From: Rhodoferax sp. PAMC 29310
Lineage (GTDB): Bacteria; Pseudomonadota; Gammaproteobacteria; Burkholderiales; Burkholderiaceae_C
Length of the DNA: 64,000 nucleotides
Assembly: GCF_017948265.1 (NCBI RefSeq)
Contig: NZ_CP072852.1
Location: 2,418,001 to 2,482,000 of the forward strand
Reading direction: 5' to 3'
Below the pieces are notes generated by a model. The model did not search any database. It was not told the DNA's origin and saw nothing but the letters and a program-made list of their open reading frames with translations. Both the position numbers and the translations under genes were made by a program. This document shows, one piece after another, positions 52,489-62,780 of the stretch (the first letter of the stretch is position 1; every line of letters starts with the position of its first letter).

Positions 52489-53049
52489 ATGAGAATTCTC
52501 GGCATTGACCCCGGCCTGCGTGTCACCGGTTTTGGCGTGATTGATGTGGATGGCCCCCACCTCGGCTACGTGGCCAGCGGCACTATCAGCACCATGCACA
52601 TCGAAAAAGACCAACTACCAGCCCGGCTCAAGGTGCTGTATGACGGCATCCGCGAGGTGGTGGACCGCTACGAGCCCGACTCGGCCTCGGTTGAAATTGT
52701 GTTCGTCAACGTCAACCCCCAATCCACTTTGCTGCTGGGACAAGCACGAGGCGCGGCCGTGACGGCCCTGGTGTCGCGAGACTTGCCCGTGGCGGAGTAC
52801 ACGGCTCTGCAGATGAAACAGGCGGTGGTGGGTTATGGACGGGCGGACAAAACCCAAATTCAGGAAATGGTGAAGCGTCTGTTGGCCCTGCCCGGCTTGC
52901 CGGGGTCTGATGCCGCGGACGCTTTGGGACTGGCCATTACCCATGCCCACGCGGCCACCTCGATTGCCCGCCTAGCGCAGGCCAAAGGCTTGGGTGGCGC
53001 TCAAATTCAGACCCAAAAGGCAGCTTACAAAGCCGGAAGAAGCCGGTAG
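52489..53049 (+). CDS. ruvC: Holliday junction resolvase RuvC
   Basis: RuvC cleaves four-way junctions moved by RuvAB. The 186-aa protein starts ILGIDPG with the first catalytic Asp, has the Glu in SVEIVFVN (about 67) and the C-terminal acidic pair in [15 protein letters not shown] (about 140). ruvAB are not in the window. The ATG at 52489 has TTGGAGC just upstream; the in-frame TTG at 52480 is less likely. Confidence 0.96.
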   Translation: MRILGIDPGLRVTGFGVIDVDGPHLGYVASGTISTMHIEKDQLPARLKVLYDGIREVVDRYEPDSASVEIVFVNVNPQSTLLLGQARGAAVTALVSRDLPVAEYTALQMKQAVVGYGRADKTQIQEMVKRLLALPGLPGSDAADALGLAITHAHAATSIARLAQAKGLGGAQIQTQKAAYKAGRSR

Positions 53050-53173
53050 GCAGTTTCCACCAGGGGCGTCGATCGTTCATCCGCTTTGAATAGTGTCTGC
53101 AAAGCAGCATCGATACGGCGACGGACGAAAGGCCTACAGTTAAAGCCACTCAACCGATTCCCGAGGCTTCACC

Positions 53174-53977
53174 ATGAACACCCTGCCGACCTATTTCATC
53201 TCCCACGGTGGTGGCCCCTGGCCCTGGATGCAGGACCAGGCGGGTGGCTACGCAAAACTCGCAGCGGCTTTGCAAGCCATGTCCGCCAGCTTGCCGACCC
53301 CTCCCAAAGCCATTTTGATGGTGTCGGCCCACTGGGAAGAGGCCAACTTCACGGTCCAAACCGCCGCCCAGCCGGGCATGATTTATGACTATTCGGGCTT
53401 TCCGGCCCATACCTATGAAGTCACGTACCCGGCCCCCGGCGCACCAGACGTTGCAAAGCGGGTCAAAACCCTGCTGACCCAAGCCGGCATTGCGGCAGAC
53501 GAAGACGCAGAACGCGGCTTCGATCACGGCACTTATTCACCGCTGGCAGTCATGTTCCCTCAAGCCAACATCCCGGTGCTTCAACTGTCGTTGAAACAGG
53601 GGCTTGACCCGGAGGCGCACCTGGCCGCAGGACGTGCGCTGCGCCCGCTGCGGGACGAAGGCATTTTGATCGTGGGCAGCGGTCTTAGCTACCACAACCT
53701 GCGCGAGCTCGGTCCAAAAGGGCAGGCACCTTCTGCCGCGTTTGATGCCTGGCTTCAAAGCAGTGTGGTGCAGGCCCACCCGCACGACCGCGAAAAAAAT
53801 CTGCGCGCCTGGGCCACCGCCCCGGCCGCCCGCCAAGCCCATCCGCGTGAAGAACACCTGCTACCGCTCATGGTGGCGGTGGGCGCGGCCGGTGACGACG
53901 CGGCCACCTGCCCCTATCACGAAGCGACTTTTTTCGGCGCGGTGACGGTTTCGAGTTTCCGATTCGGCCCCGCCTAA
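53174..53977 (+). CDS. DODA-type extradiol aromatic ring-opening dioxygenase
   Basis: This 267-aa protein of the 4,5-DOPA-dioxygenase/YgiD family shows the metal-site blocks YFISHGGGPWPWM, ILMVSAHWEEANF, RGFDHGTYSPLAVM and VGSGLSYHNLREL. The in vivo substrate in bacteria is usually unknown, and several members act on catecholic compounds. It stands alone after ruvC with a 124-bp gap and converges with the SRPBCC gene. Confidence 0.85.
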   Translation: MNTLPTYFISHGGGPWPWMQDQAGGYAKLAAALQAMSASLPTPPKAILMVSAHWEEANFTVQTAAQPGMIYDYSGFPAHTYEVTYPAPGAPDVAKRVKTLLTQAGIAADEDAERGFDHGTYSPLAVMFPQANIPVLQLSLKQGLDPEAHLAAGRALRPLRDEGILIVGSGLSYHNLRELGPKGQAPSAAFDAWLQSSVVQAHPHDREKNLRAWATAPAARQAHPREEHLLPLMVAVGAAGDDAATCPYHEATFFGAVTVSSFRFGPA

Positions 53978-54030
53978 CGGCTCTCGCCGCCGTCGCATCC
54001 ATGAATAATTGGCCATCAGTAGAAACAGGG

Positions 54031-54558
54031 TCATAAAGGCGAACCCTGTTGGGCCTCGCGTTTGATCATCGCCACCAACTGATCCAGTGCTGCGCCCCAC
54101 CCCGCCTCAAAGCCCATGGCCGCGTGTTGCTTGCAGCCGGCCTCGTCAGCATGAATCACCGTGGCGGTATAGCGCGTGCCTTGTGGGTCGTCCGCCAGTT
54201 CAATCGTCGCGGTGAACATGAAACTGGCGTCTGCCGACCCACAGGTGTCTGACGCCGCGCTGGGCCGGTAGCCCGCGAGCAAGGCGTTGGTCCACACCAG
54301 TTTTTCATTGGGAACCACGGCGAGGTAGCAACCTTCGTTGGGGAATGTTTGACCTTCGGGCGATTGCATGGTGGTGCGAAACACGCCGCCGGGGCGCAAA
54401 TCGATCTCGCAGGCGATGGTGGTCCATGGAAGCGGGCAAAACCAGGGTTTGAGCCGCTCCGGCTCGGTCCAGGCGCGCCAAATCAGCGACCGGGGCACAT
54501 ACACAATGCGGGAAAAACTCAAGTCCAGTTGGGGATTGGCGTGGTCAATGGCGTTCAT
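54031..54558 (-). CDS. SRPBCC (AHSA1/ATPase-activator-like) domain protein
   Basis: This 175-aa protein has the START-like fold of activator of Hsp90 ATPase homologues: [26 protein letters not shown] at the start, [19 protein letters not shown], and the final helix [18 protein letters not shown]. Such proteins bind hydrophobic ligands; the role is unknown. The ATG at 54558 ([10 protein letters not shown]) is preferred over the 26-codon upstream extension because it has a ribosome-binding site (GGAGTG). Confidence 0.83.
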   Translation of the reverse strand: MNAIDHANPQLDLSFSRIVYVPRSLIWRAWTEPERLKPWFCPLPWTTIACEIDLRPGGVFRTTMQSPEGQTFPNEGCYLAVVPNEKLVWTNALLAGYRPSAASDTCGSADASFMFTATIELADDPQGTRYTATVIHADEAGCKQHAAMGFEAGWGAALDQLVAMIKREAQQGSPL

Positions 54559-54645
54559 GGTCACACTCCTTGAATGGGAGTGAATTATGGCGATCATCCG
54601 TCCGAAACACCAATGCGGCTTGGACCCGCCAAGCACGCTCTGGCT

Positions 54646-54822
54646 TCAGAGTATTTTTTGCAGGATCAACACGCCAAAGAAGCCAAAGCCGGCAAAGAAA
54701 ATCCATTTGAGGGTCATCAGCCCATAGCGCTTGTATCGCGCGTCGCCCGTATAGATGAACAGGCCAAAGCACACAATCACCCCCAGCAACAGAATGAAAA
54801 AAAGGGCGCGGAAGAAGACCAT
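54646..54822 (-). CDS. Small two-helix membrane protein
   Basis: This 58-codon ATG frame encodes two strongly hydrophobic segments (FFRALFFILLLGVIVCFGLF and KWIFFAGFGFFGVLIL) joined by a basic loop YTGDARYKRYG. The composition and positive loop look like a real inner-membrane miniprotein with the loop inside. It starts 20 bp after the lpxC stop on the same strand, so it is probably the last gene of the division cluster transcript. Its function is unknown. Confidence 0.7.
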   Translation of the reverse strand: MVFFRALFFILLLGVIVCFGLFIYTGDARYKRYGLMTLKWIFFAGFGFFGVLILQKIL

Positions 54823-54842
54823 ATGTGGGTTGCCTGGGACGC

Positions 54843-55766
54843 CTACCAGGCCCTTGCCGGTTGGGCAAAGCCTTTGGGGGCGAGTTTTTCGTTGTCGAAG
54901 GTCACGATGTCCCAGGCATCGGGATGGGCCAGCAGTTCCCGCAGCAGCAGGTTGTTCAGTCCGTGGCCGGATCGAAACGCGCTGTAGCTGGCCAGCAGCG
55001 GTTTGCCGACCACATAAAGGTCGCCCATTGCGTCGAGAATTTTGTGTTTCACGAACTCGTCGTCGTACCGCAAGCCGCCGACGTTAAGCACTTTGTAATC
55101 GTCCATGACGATGGCGTTGTCCAAGCCGCCGCCCAGCGCCAGGCCGTTGGCGCGCATCATTTCCACATCTTTGGTGAAGCCAAAGGTACGGGCACGTGCA
55201 ATGTCACGGGAGTAGGACTGCTCGCTCATGTCAAACATGACCCGCTGGCCCGTTGAATCCACTGCAGGGTGGTCAAAATCAATCTCAAAGCTCAGTTTGT
55301 AGCCATGAAACGGCTCCAGTCGGGCCCATTTTTCATTCGCTCCTTCGCCTTGGCGGACCTCCACAGGCTTGAGAAGTCTCAAAAACCGTTTTGGCGCATT
55401 TTGCAGCTCAATGCCTGCACTTTGCAATAAGTAAACAAAGGAAGCCGCCGAGCCATCCAAAATGGGGACCTCTTCGGCGGTGATATCCACATACAGGTTG
55501 TCAATGCCCAAGCCGGCGCAGGCCGACATGAGGTGCTCCACCGTGTGCACCTTGGCATTGCCGTTGGAAAGGGTCGATGCCAGACGCGTGTCCGTGACGG
55601 CCGTGGCCGACACGGGAATGTCCACCGGCTCAGGCAAATCCACCCGGCGAAACACGATGCCGGTGTCCGGCGCTGCCGGGCGCAACGTGAGCTCCACGCG
55701 CTGACCGCTGTGGAGGCCGACGCCAACGGCACGGCTCAGGGCTTTGAGTGTTCTTTGTTTCAGCAC
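54843..55766 (-). CDS. lpxC: UDP-3-O-acyl-N-acetylglucosamine deacetylase
   Basis: LpxC is the committed zinc deacetylase of lipid A synthesis. The 307-aa protein has the zinc and catalytic residues in [18 protein letters not shown], in [16 protein letters not shown] (His and Asp) and in SGHGLNN near the C-terminus. It starts with GTG ([10 protein letters not shown]). It follows ftsZ at the end of the division cluster, the standard proteobacterial position. A strong hairpin lies 22-56 bp upstream of its start. Confidence 0.96.
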   Translation of the reverse strand: MLKQRTLKALSRAVGVGLHSGQRVELTLRPAAPDTGIVFRRVDLPEPVDIPVSATAVTDTRLASTLSNGNAKVHTVEHLMSACAGLGIDNLYVDITAEEVPILDGSAASFVYLLQSAGIELQNAPKRFLRLLKPVEVRQGEGANEKWARLEPFHGYKLSFEIDFDHPAVDSTGQRVMFDMSEQSYSRDIARARTFGFTKDVEMMRANGLALGGGLDNAIVMDDYKVLNVGGLRYDDEFVKHKILDAMGDLYVVGKPLLASYSAFRSGHGLNNLLLRELLAHPDAWDIVTFDNEKLAPKGFAQPARAW

Positions 55767-55787
55767 AGTGGCATTGTAAAAGGCGAA

Positions 55788-55822
55788 CAGGGTGTGCCAC
55801 CGGATAACGGCAACACACCCTG
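55788..55822 (-). other. Strong hairpin between ftsZ and lpxC
   Basis: On the minus strand CAGGGTGTG and CACACCCTG are perfect arms, and the stem continues inward through three G-T wobbles and three G-C pairs to a 5-nt loop, about 15 pairs in 35 nt. A short T-run (TTTT) follows only after six other bases, so it is a weak terminator at best. It may limit read-through from ftsZ into lpxC or stabilise the message. Confidence 0.6.
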
Positions 55823-55848
55823 CTCAGTTAAGGGACTGCCAGGTCCGG

Positions 55849-57105
55849 TTAGTCGGCTTGCTTGCGCAGAAAGGCCGGGATTTCGAAGTCATCCATGCCG
55901 CCAGAAGCCAACGCGTCCACCTTGGCGGCGGCTTGCGTGCGGTCACGGGTGCGCCAGACGCTTGGAGTGGCCATGCCGGCGTAGTCAGGCTGGTTGTGAC
56001 CGCCCATGGTCGGCGCCGCCATATTGTTGGCTGAACCGGTTGACGCGACGCTGCTCAAAGGCGAGTTCAAGGTGGGCACATGGAAAGGCACGTTGTCGGT
56101 ACCCGTGCGCAGCACCTGCAAAGGCACGGATGCACGGCGCACGCCTTGACGGCTCAAGCCCGTCGCAACCACGGTCACACGAATTTCTTCGCCCAAGCCG
56201 TCGTCGTAAGCGGTGCCATAGATGACATGGGCGTCAGGCGAGGCGTAGGCACGGATGGTGTTCATGGCCAGCTTGGACTCGGCCAGCTTGAGGGAACCTT
56301 TGGCTGCAGTGATCAGCACCAACACACCCTTGGCGCCCGACAAGTCGATGCCTTCCAGCAAGGGACAAGCAACCGCCTGCTCGGCAGCGATGCGCGCACG
56401 GTCGGGGCCGGAGGCCACGGCAGTGCCCATCATGGCTTTGCCAGGCTCACCCATTACCGTGCGTACGTCTTCAAAGTCGACGTTCACATGGCCAGGCACA
56501 TTGATGATCTCGGCAATACCGCCCACGGCGTTTTTCAGCACGTCGTTGGCGTGGGCAAAAGCCTGGTCCTGGGTCACATCGTCACCCAATACATCCAGCA
56601 GCTTTTCGTTCAGCACCACGATCAGGGAGTCGACATTGGCCTCCAGTTCAGCCAAACCGTTGTCGGCATTGGTCATGCGGCGACCGCCCTCAAACTCGAA
56701 AGGCTTGGTGACCACACCTACGGTCAGAATGCCCATCTCGCGTGCCACGCGGGCAATTACGGGCGCAGCGCCGGTGCCGGTGCCACCACCCATACCGGCG
56801 GTGATGAACAACATGTGCGCGCCTTCAATCGAGGCACGAATGTCGTCCACAGCCAGTTCCGCGGCTTCACGGCCTTTGTCAGGCTTGCTACCAGCGCCCA
56901 GACCACTGGTGCCCAATTGAATGCTTTTGTGGGCATCACTGCGAACCAGCGCTTGCGCGTCGGTATTGGCGCAGATGAATTCCACACCCTGCACGCCACA
57001 ACCAATCATGTGGCCCACGGCATTGCCGCCGCCGCCGCCGACACCGATGACCTTGATCTGTGTGCCGAGGTTAAAGGCTTCTTCTTCAATCATTTCGATA
57101 GGCAT
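55849..57105 (-). CDS. ftsZ: Cell division protein FtsZ
   Basis: FtsZ is the tubulin-like GTPase of the division ring. The 418-aa protein has IKVIGVGGGGGNAV at the nucleotide site, the tubulin signature GGGTGTGAAP at residues 106-115 and the T7-loop region HVNVDFEDVRTVM. A variable linker follows, and the C-terminal anchor peptide IPAFLRKQAD binds FtsA and ZipA. A ribosome-binding site (AAGGAGAG) precedes the ATG. The 141-bp gap to ftsA probably contains one of the ftsZ promoters, but I see no clear one. Confidence 0.98.
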   Translation of the reverse strand: MPIEMIEEEAFNLGTQIKVIGVGGGGGNAVGHMIGCGVQGVEFICANTDAQALVRSDAHKSIQLGTSGLGAGSKPDKGREAAELAVDDIRASIEGAHMLFITAGMGGGTGTGAAPVIARVAREMGILTVGVVTKPFEFEGGRRMTNADNGLAELEANVDSLIVVLNEKLLDVLGDDVTQDQAFAHANDVLKNAVGGIAEIINVPGHVNVDFEDVRTVMGEPGKAMMGTAVASGPDRARIAAEQAVACPLLEGIDLSGAKGVLVLITAAKGSLKLAESKLAMNTIRAYASPDAHVIYGTAYDDGLGEEIRVTVVATGLSRQGVRRASVPLQVLRTGTDNVPFHVPTLNSPLSSVASTGSANNMAAPTMGGHNQPDYAGMATPSVWRTRDRTQAAAKVDALASGGMDDFEIPAFLRKQAD

Positions 57106-57246
57106 TTGTTCTCTCCTTAAGTTTCAGTGGTGTGGCTCTTGCCGATTCTTCTAATTTCACAATTCGAGGCGGTATATCCGGTGGGCCGTTACAAGGCCAT
57201 CGCCAGTGGGGACTGGCGCGAGCGAGCCAATGCATTTTTTTCATGG

Positions 57247-58476
57247 CTAGAAGTTCCCCACAAACCAGTCTTTGACCTGTCCGAAGGCCGTCTTCATGGA
57301 GCCGTTTTTCTGCGCCACCTTGAAGCCACGCAGACGCGCCGTGCGCGCCTCTTCCAGCAAGCCCATGACCGTGGCCGCCCGGGGCTGAGCCACCATGTCG
57401 GCCAGCGAGCTGGAATATTTGGGAATGCCGCGGCGCACGGGCTTGAGGAAAATATCCTCACCCAACTCCACCATGCCGGGCATCAGGCTGCTGCCACCGG
57501 TGAGCACAATGCCACTGGACAACATCTCTTCAAATCCTGACTCGCGCATCACCTGGTGCACGAGGGTGAAAATTTCTTCCACGCGAGGTTCAATCACCCC
57601 TGCCAATGCCTGACGGCTCAGCATGCGCGGGCTGCGGTCACCCAAACCGGGCACCTCGACCTGCGACTCGGGGTCGGCCAGCATCTGCTTGGCATAGCCG
57701 TGCTCGACCTTGATGTCTTCCGCGTCTTTGGTGGGGGTGCGCAGCGCCATCGCGATGTCGCTGGTGATCAAATCACCGGCAATCGGGATCACCGCGGTAT
57801 GGCGAATCGCGCCATTGGTGAAGATGGCGACATCAGTGGTGCCGGCGCCAATATCAACCAGCGCCACACCCAACTCGCGCTCGTCTTCCGTCAGGATGGA
57901 CAAGCTGCTCGCCAGCGGATTGAGCATCAATTGCTCGACCTCCAGGCCGCAGCGGCGCACACATTTGATGATGTTCTCGGCCGCACTCTGCGCGCCGGTC
58001 ACGATATGCACCTTCGCCTCTAGGCGAATGCCACTCATGCCAATGGGCTCTTTCACGTCCTGACCATCAATGATGAACTCTTGCGGCTCGACCAGCAGCA
58101 AGCGCTGGTCTGTCGAAATATTGATGGCTTTGGCGGTTTCCACCACCCGGGCCACGTCAGCAGCAGTCACTTCGCGGTCCTTGATGGCGACCATGCCACT
58201 GGAATTGATGCCGCGAATGTGGCTACCGGTGATGCCGGTGTAGACACGGGTGATCTTGCAATCGGCCATCAATTCGGCCTCTTTCAGTGCCTGCTGAATG
58301 CTTTGGACGGTGGCGTCGATATTGACGACGACTCCGCGCTTGAGACCATTGCTCGGAGCAAAGCCCAACCCAGCCAACTTGAGCTGGCCGTTGGGCATGA
58401 CCTCGGCTACGACGGCCATGACCTTGGCGGTGCCAATGTCCAGTCCTACGACCAGGTCTTTGTATTCTTTTGCCAT
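57247..58476 (-). CDS. ftsA: Cell division protein FtsA
   Basis: FtsA is the actin-like protein that tethers FtsZ to the membrane. The 409-aa product shows DLVVGLDIGTAKVMAVVAE (phosphate 1), VALVDIGAGTTDVAIFTNGAIRHTAVIPIAGD (phosphate 2), VLTGGSSLMPGMVEL, and a C-terminal amphipathic segment containing KTAFGQVKDWFVGNF for membrane binding. It lies 26 bp after ftsQ. Confidence 0.97.
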   Translation of the reverse strand: MAKEYKDLVVGLDIGTAKVMAVVAEVMPNGQLKLAGLGFAPSNGLKRGVVVNIDATVQSIQQALKEAELMADCKITRVYTGITGSHIRGINSSGMVAIKDREVTAADVARVVETAKAINISTDQRLLLVEPQEFIIDGQDVKEPIGMSGIRLEAKVHIVTGAQSAAENIIKCVRRCGLEVEQLMLNPLASSLSILTEDERELGVALVDIGAGTTDVAIFTNGAIRHTAVIPIAGDLITSDIAMALRTPTKDAEDIKVEHGYAKQMLADPESQVEVPGLGDRSPRMLSRQALAGVIEPRVEEIFTLVHQVMRESGFEEMLSSGIVLTGGSSLMPGMVELGEDIFLKPVRRGIPKYSSSLADMVAQPRAATVMGLLEEARTARLRGFKVAQKNGSMKTAFGQVKDWFVGNF

Positions 58477-58502
58477 GTATTCACCTGTTGCTTCTATGTC
58501 CG

Positions 58503-59297
58503 CTACCGCGCTTGTTTCTTCTGTGCATCGGCTGTCAGCGTCGTAACGCCGCGCAGCCGAATCGCATACCCGTCTTCATGCCGCAAATCGGCGGTCTCCA
58601 GTGCCTCTGGCGTGCGCCCATACCGGGACACGACCTGGGTCAATGTTTTCAAAAATCGGTCTGCGCGCGCCAACACCTGGGTGGTGGAGCCGCTGCCCAG
58701 CTCAATCACGCCATCGGTGTCCAAACGCACGCGCCAGCCGCCGTGCGCCGTCATCTCCAGCTGCTCGATATTCAGACTCAAGGCGGCAAAGTGGGGCTGC
58801 AAAGTCTGTTCCATGACCAACACCTTGGCCGCGCTGCCTGTTGGGCCAAACAGGCGGGGCAAGCTGTCTTGATCCAGTTCGCCCACATTGGCCTCAAACA
58901 CTTCACCGTAGCTGTTAACCAAGGCCGAGTCGCTTTCGCGCCCCCAATAAGCCACGGCCTGGTGCTCTTCCAGGGTGACCTTGAGCCGATTCGGAAAGTC
59001 GCGATGGACTTGGGCGCTGCGCACCCAGGAAACTGACTCGAAAGCCTGCCGGGCCGCATTGATGTCCAAGGTAAAAAACGTTCCGCTCAAGCGGGGAGCC
59101 ACGTTGGCCCGCAGCGAGACGGCGTTGCTGTGCTGCACATCGCCCGTCACAGTGATCCCCCGCACCGCGAACAACTTGTGTCCAGCGGCCCAAACGCTGA
59201 CCGTGCCCACGAGCAGGATCACGAAACCCAGCATCAAGGCATAGGCCGTGATGTTCATGAGTTTCACGTCCAGCGGGGTGGGCAGGTTTTGGCTCAT
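58503..59297 (-). CDS. ftsQ: Cell division protein FtsQ
   Basis: This 264-aa bitopic protein links early and late divisome parts. It has a short cytoplasmic tail, one helix ([20 protein letters not shown]), the POTRA domain ([24 protein letters not shown]) and the FtsQ beta domain with [16 protein letters not shown]. Its start overlaps the ddl stop by 4 bp (ATGA). Confidence 0.95.
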   Translation of the reverse strand: MSQNLPTPLDVKLMNITAYALMLGFVILLVGTVSVWAAGHKLFAVRGITVTGDVQHSNAVSLRANVAPRLSGTFFTLDINAARQAFESVSWVRSAQVHRDFPNRLKVTLEEHQAVAYWGRESDSALVNSYGEVFEANVGELDQDSLPRLFGPTGSAAKVLVMEQTLQPHFAALSLNIEQLEMTAHGGWRVRLDTDGVIELGSGSTTQVLARADRFLKTLTQVVSRYGRTPEALETADLRHEDGYAIRLRGVTTLTADAQKKQAR

Positions 59298-60259
59298 GGG
59301 GCGATCGTCCCTGCAGCGGCGTAGTCACGGGTGGCGTGACGCAAGATTTCGACACACAGGGATGGGTAGTCCATGCCGGAAGCCTTGGCGGACATGGGCA
59401 CCAGCGAATGGCTGGTCATGCCAGGGGCCGTGTTGATTTCCAGCAAATAGGGCTTGCGGGTTTTGGCATCAATCATCACATCGGCCCGCGCCCAACCCCG
59501 GCAACCCAGGGTGCGATAGGCGTCGAGCACCAGTTGTTGAATATGGGCTTCTTCCCCTTCAGGCAGACCGCAGGGCACCAGGTATTGCGTGGTGTCGGTG
59601 AAGTACTTGTTCTGATAGTCGTAGTTGCCGTCTGGCGCCACGATGCGGATGACCGGCAAGGCGCGGGCAGCCTGCCCGGTGCCCAGCACAGGGATGGTGA
59701 CCTCGTCGCCACTGATGAACTGCTCGCACAGCACTTCGGTATCGTGCTGTGCGGCCAAGGCGTAGGCGGCCTCACATTGGTCCAGCGAGGTGACCTTGGT
59801 CAAACCAATGGTGGACCCTTCACGAGCGGGCTTGACGATCATGGGCGAACCCAGTTCGGCAAATGCGGCCTGAGTGGCCGCGCCACTGCTGACGGGCTGC
59901 CATGCCGGTGTGGGCAAACCTTCGGCGCGCCAAATGCGCTTGGTCATCACCTTGTCAATCGAGATGCTGGACGCCATGACGCCCGAACCCGTGTAGGCAA
60001 TGCCCAGCAACTCCAGGGCGCCCTGAACCGTGCCGTCCTCGCCAAAGCGACCATGCAACGCAATAAAGCAACGCTCAAACCCGTCACGCTTGAGGTCAGC
60101 GAGGTCGCGCTCAGAGGGGTCGAACGCGTGCGCATCGACGCCCTGGGAGCGCAGTGCCTGCAACACCCCTTGCCCCGACATCAAGGACACCTCACGCTCA
60201 GCGGAGGCGCCCCCCATGAGCACCGCCACTTTGCCAAAATTTGAATTCAACTGACTCAT
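59294..60259 (-). CDS. ddl: D-alanine--D-alanine ligase
   Basis: Ddl makes the D-Ala-D-Ala dipeptide for the wall pentapeptide. The 321-aa ATP-grasp enzyme shows [21 protein letters not shown] at the start, [29 protein letters not shown], and the C-terminal [20 protein letters not shown]. The ATG at 60259 gives the normal start [14 protein letters not shown] and overlaps murC by 4 bp. The position between murC and ftsQ makes it the DdlB-type copy. Confidence 0.96.
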   Translation of the reverse strand: MSQLNSNFGKVAVLMGGASAEREVSLMSGQGVLQALRSQGVDAHAFDPSERDLADLKRDGFERCFIALHGRFGEDGTVQGALELLGIAYTGSGVMASSISIDKVMTKRIWRAEGLPTPAWQPVSSGAATQAAFAELGSPMIVKPAREGSTIGLTKVTSLDQCEAAYALAAQHDTEVLCEQFISGDEVTIPVLGTGQAARALPVIRIVAPDGNYDYQNKYFTDTTQYLVPCGLPEGEEAHIQQLVLDAYRTLGCRGWARADVMIDAKTRKPYLLEINTAPGMTSHSLVPMSAKASGMDYPSLCVEILRHATRDYAAAGTIAP

Positions 60260-61689
60260 CGCCCTTGTCCTTCCAGCACCAACTGCTCTGACGTTTGTAG
60301 CAACTCCAGTACTTTTCCCGGCACCGCTCCGATAGAGCCGGCGCCCATGCACAACACCACGTCGCCCTCGCGGGCGCTGTCCCAAATCGCTTGCGGCAGA
60401 TCGGCCACGTCGTCGACAAACAAAGGCTCGATACGCCCAGCCACCCGCAACGCGCGAGTCAGGCTGCGACCGTCAGCAGCGACGATGGGGGATTCCCCGG
60501 CTGCATACACCTCGGTCAGCAACACGGCATCGGCCTGACCAATGACCTTGACGAAATCTTCAAAACAGTCGCGGGTGCGGCTGTAACGGTGCGGCTGAAA
60601 TGCCAACACCAGACGGCGATCCGGGAAAGCACCCCTTGCGGCGGCAATCGTGGCCGCCATTTCCACCGGGTGGTGACCGTAGTCATCTACCAGGGTGAAT
60701 GTGCCGCCGTCGCGTGCGTCCACCTCGCCGTAGCGCTGAAAGCGCCGGCCCACACCCTTGAAGTTGGCCAGTGCCTGCTGCACAGCTTCGTCCGCGATAT
60801 TCAGTTCAACCGCCACGGCAATGGCCGACAGCGCGTTGAGCACGTTGTGACGGCCTGGCAAGTTCAGCACGATGTCCATGTCCGGTAGCACCAAACCATT
60901 GCGACGCTCGACGGTGAAATGCATCTGTCCATCGACCGCGCGCACGTTCACGCCCCGCACTTCTGCGCCTTCCTCAAATCCGTAACTGGTGATCGGGCAG
61001 GTGACTTGGGGCACGATGTCGCGCACGGCCGGGTCATCGGTGCAGAGAATCGCCACGCCATAAAACGGCATGCGATGCAAAAACTCCACGAACGCCCCCT
61101 TCAAACGGGAGAAATCATGACCATAGGTCTCCATGTGGTCAGCATCAATATTGGTGACCACCGCCATGATGGGCAGCAGGTTCAGGAACGACGCGTCGGA
61201 CTCATCCGCTTCGACCACGATGTAGTCGCCCTGCCCCAACTGGGCATTCACGCCGGCACTATTGAGTCGACCGCCAATGACAAAAGTAGGGTCCAGCCCC
61301 GCCTGAGCCAACACGCTGGCCACCAAACTGGTGGTGGTGGTCTTGCCGTGCGTGCCGGCAATCGCGATGCCTTGTTTGAGGCGCATCAGTTCCGCCAACA
61401 TCAGCGCGCGGGGCACCACAGGAATGCGCTTCTCGCGCGCCATGATGACTTCCGGATTGTCTTGCTGAACGGCAGTCGAAGTCACCACCGCGTCGGCATT
61501 GGCCACGTTGCTGGCCACATGGCCCACGTAGGTGGTGATACCCAAGGCGGCCAGGCGCTTGAGGGTGACGCTGTCGGACAGGTCTGACCCGGAAATGGTG
61601 TAGCCCAAATTGAACAAGACCTCGGCGATGCCGGACATGCCGACCCCTCCAATACCAACAAAATGAATGTGACGAACCGCGTGTTTCAT
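60256..61689 (-). CDS. murC: UDP-N-acetylmuramate--L-alanine ligase
   Basis: MurC adds L-Ala to UDP-MurNAc. The 477-aa Mur ligase has the N-terminal motif [18 protein letters not shown], the P-loop [29 protein letters not shown] and [20 protein letters not shown] use the ATG at 61689, which overlaps the murG stop by 4 bp, rather than the TTG two codons upstream. Confidence 0.97.
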   Translation of the reverse strand: MKHAVRHIHFVGIGGVGMSGIAEVLFNLGYTISGSDLSDSVTLKRLAALGITTYVGHVASNVANADAVVTSTAVQQDNPEVIMAREKRIPVVPRALMLAELMRLKQGIAIAGTHGKTTTTSLVASVLAQAGLDPTFVIGGRLNSAGVNAQLGQGDYIVVEADESDASFLNLLPIMAVVTNIDADHMETYGHDFSRLKGAFVEFLHRMPFYGVAILCTDDPAVRDIVPQVTCPITSYGFEEGAEVRGVNVRAVDGQMHFTVERRNGLVLPDMDIVLNLPGRHNVLNALSAIAVAVELNIADEAVQQALANFKGVGRRFQRYGEVDARDGGTFTLVDDYGHHPVEMAATIAAARGAFPDRRLVLAFQPHRYSRTRDCFEDFVKVIGQADAVLLTEVYAAGESPIVAADGRSLTRALRVAGRIEPLFVDDVADLPQAIWDSAREGDVVLCMGAGSIGAVPGKVLELLQTSEQLVLEGQGR

Positions 61690-62780
61690 GGACAAATCTC
61701 CTCACAAGCCGCCACGATCTGGGCGCTTGCTTCCAATTTCTGTAATGTTTTGGCCTTAAGCCCTCGTTCAAGCAGTGAAAAACGCTCTGTTTTTTGTAGC
61801 ATTTTAGCCAGATGCTCGGGGGTCAAATCGGTCTGTGGCCAGAGCCAACCGGCGCCGGCGTCGGCTAAAAATCGGGCGTTTGTGGTTTGGTGATCGTCCA
61901 CCGCCGACGGAAACGGCACCAGCAACGCCGCGGCGCCCACTGCGGCCAATTCGGTCACCGTGCTCGCACCGGCGCGGCAGATCACCAGGTCAGCATCCGC
62001 AAAGGCCTGCGCAGTGTTGTCAATGAAGGGCGTCAACTCGGCCTGCACGCCCGCGCGGGCGTAATTGGCCCGCAGCGCATCAATCTGTTTGGCGCCACTT
62101 TGGTGAATCACGATGGGTCGCTCGCTCTCTGGAATAAGCGCCAAGGCTTGCGGCACCACCTCATTCAAGATGCGAGCACCCAAACTGCCGCCCACCACCA
62201 ACACGCGCAAGGGGCCGCTGCGCCCTGCAAAGCGCGTCACTGGGTCGGGCACGGCCAAAAACGATTGCCGCAAGGGGTTGCCCACCCAGTGACCTTTTTT
62301 GAACACCTGAGGAAAGGCTGTAAAAATGCGGTCGGCCACGCCTGCCAACACTCTATTGGCCATGCCTGCGACCGAGTTCTGCTCGTGTAGCACCAAGGGC
62401 TTGCCCAACAAGACGCTCATCATGCCGGCCGGAAAGGTGATGTAGCCACCCAGGCCCAGCACCACATCGGGCTTGACCCGGCGAACGACCTGGATGCTTT
62501 GCCAGAAGGCGCGCAGCAAGCGCAGCGGCAGCATCACCAGTGTTTTCACACCTTTGCCACGCACACCCGAGAAATCAAGCGACTCAAAGGGAATGCCATG
62601 GGGCGGAATCAACTGGCTTTCCATGCTGGGGTGCTCGGCGGTGCCGGTGCCGCCCAACCAGTGCACGCGCCAGCCGCGCTCGATCAGGGCTTGCGCCACG
62701 GCCAGCCCTGGAAAAATGTGGCCGCCCGTGCCCCCGGCCATGACCAGAGCGCAGCGTTGACGGGTGTTGGCAGCAGTCAT
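61686..62780 (-). CDS. murG: UDP-GlcNAc:lipid I transferase MurG
   Basis: MurG converts lipid I to lipid II at the inner face of the membrane. The 364-aa GT28 protein has the first glycine-rich loop [16 protein letters not shown], the second [25 protein letters not shown], and the donor site [15 protein letters not shown]. Its C-terminal codons ([13 protein letters not shown], around 61760-61800) contain an 18-bp string also found in aroE. It overlaps ftsW and murC by 4 bp each. Confidence 0.97.
   Translation of the reverse strand: MTAANTRQRCALVMAGGTGGHIFPGLAVAQALIERGWRVHWLGGTGTAEHPSMESQLIPPHGIPFESLDFSGVRGKGVKTLVMLPLRLLRAFWQSIQVVRRVKPDVVLGLGGYITFPAGMMSVLLGKPLVLHEQNSVAGMANRVLAGVADRIFTAFPQVFKKGHWVGNPLRQSFLAVPDPVTRFAGRSGPLRVLVVGGSLGARILNEVVPQALALIPESERPIVIHQSGAKQIDALRANYARAGVQAELTPFIDNTAQAFADADLVICRAGASTVTELAAVGAAALLVPFPSAVDDHQTTNARFLADAGAGWLWPQTDLTPEHLAKMLQKTERFSLLERGLKAKTLQKLEASAQIVAACEEICP
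61784..61801 (-). repeat. 18-bp string in murG identical to 49713-49730 in aroE
   Basis: TGCTACAAAAAACAGAGC occurs on the minus strand here within murG and on the plus strand at 49713-49730 within aroE. It resembles the first module of the dispersed repeat (compare CTACAAAAAGAATAGCTACT at 40546). Confidence 0.7.

Noticed and set aside
56080..57120. Plus-strand 346-codon frame opposite ftsZ
   Set aside because: His/Gly/Gln-rich shadow without domains; ftsZ is certain.
57127..57540. Plus-strand frame across the ftsA-ftsZ gap
   Set aside because: It continues deep into ftsA antisense and has no coding features.
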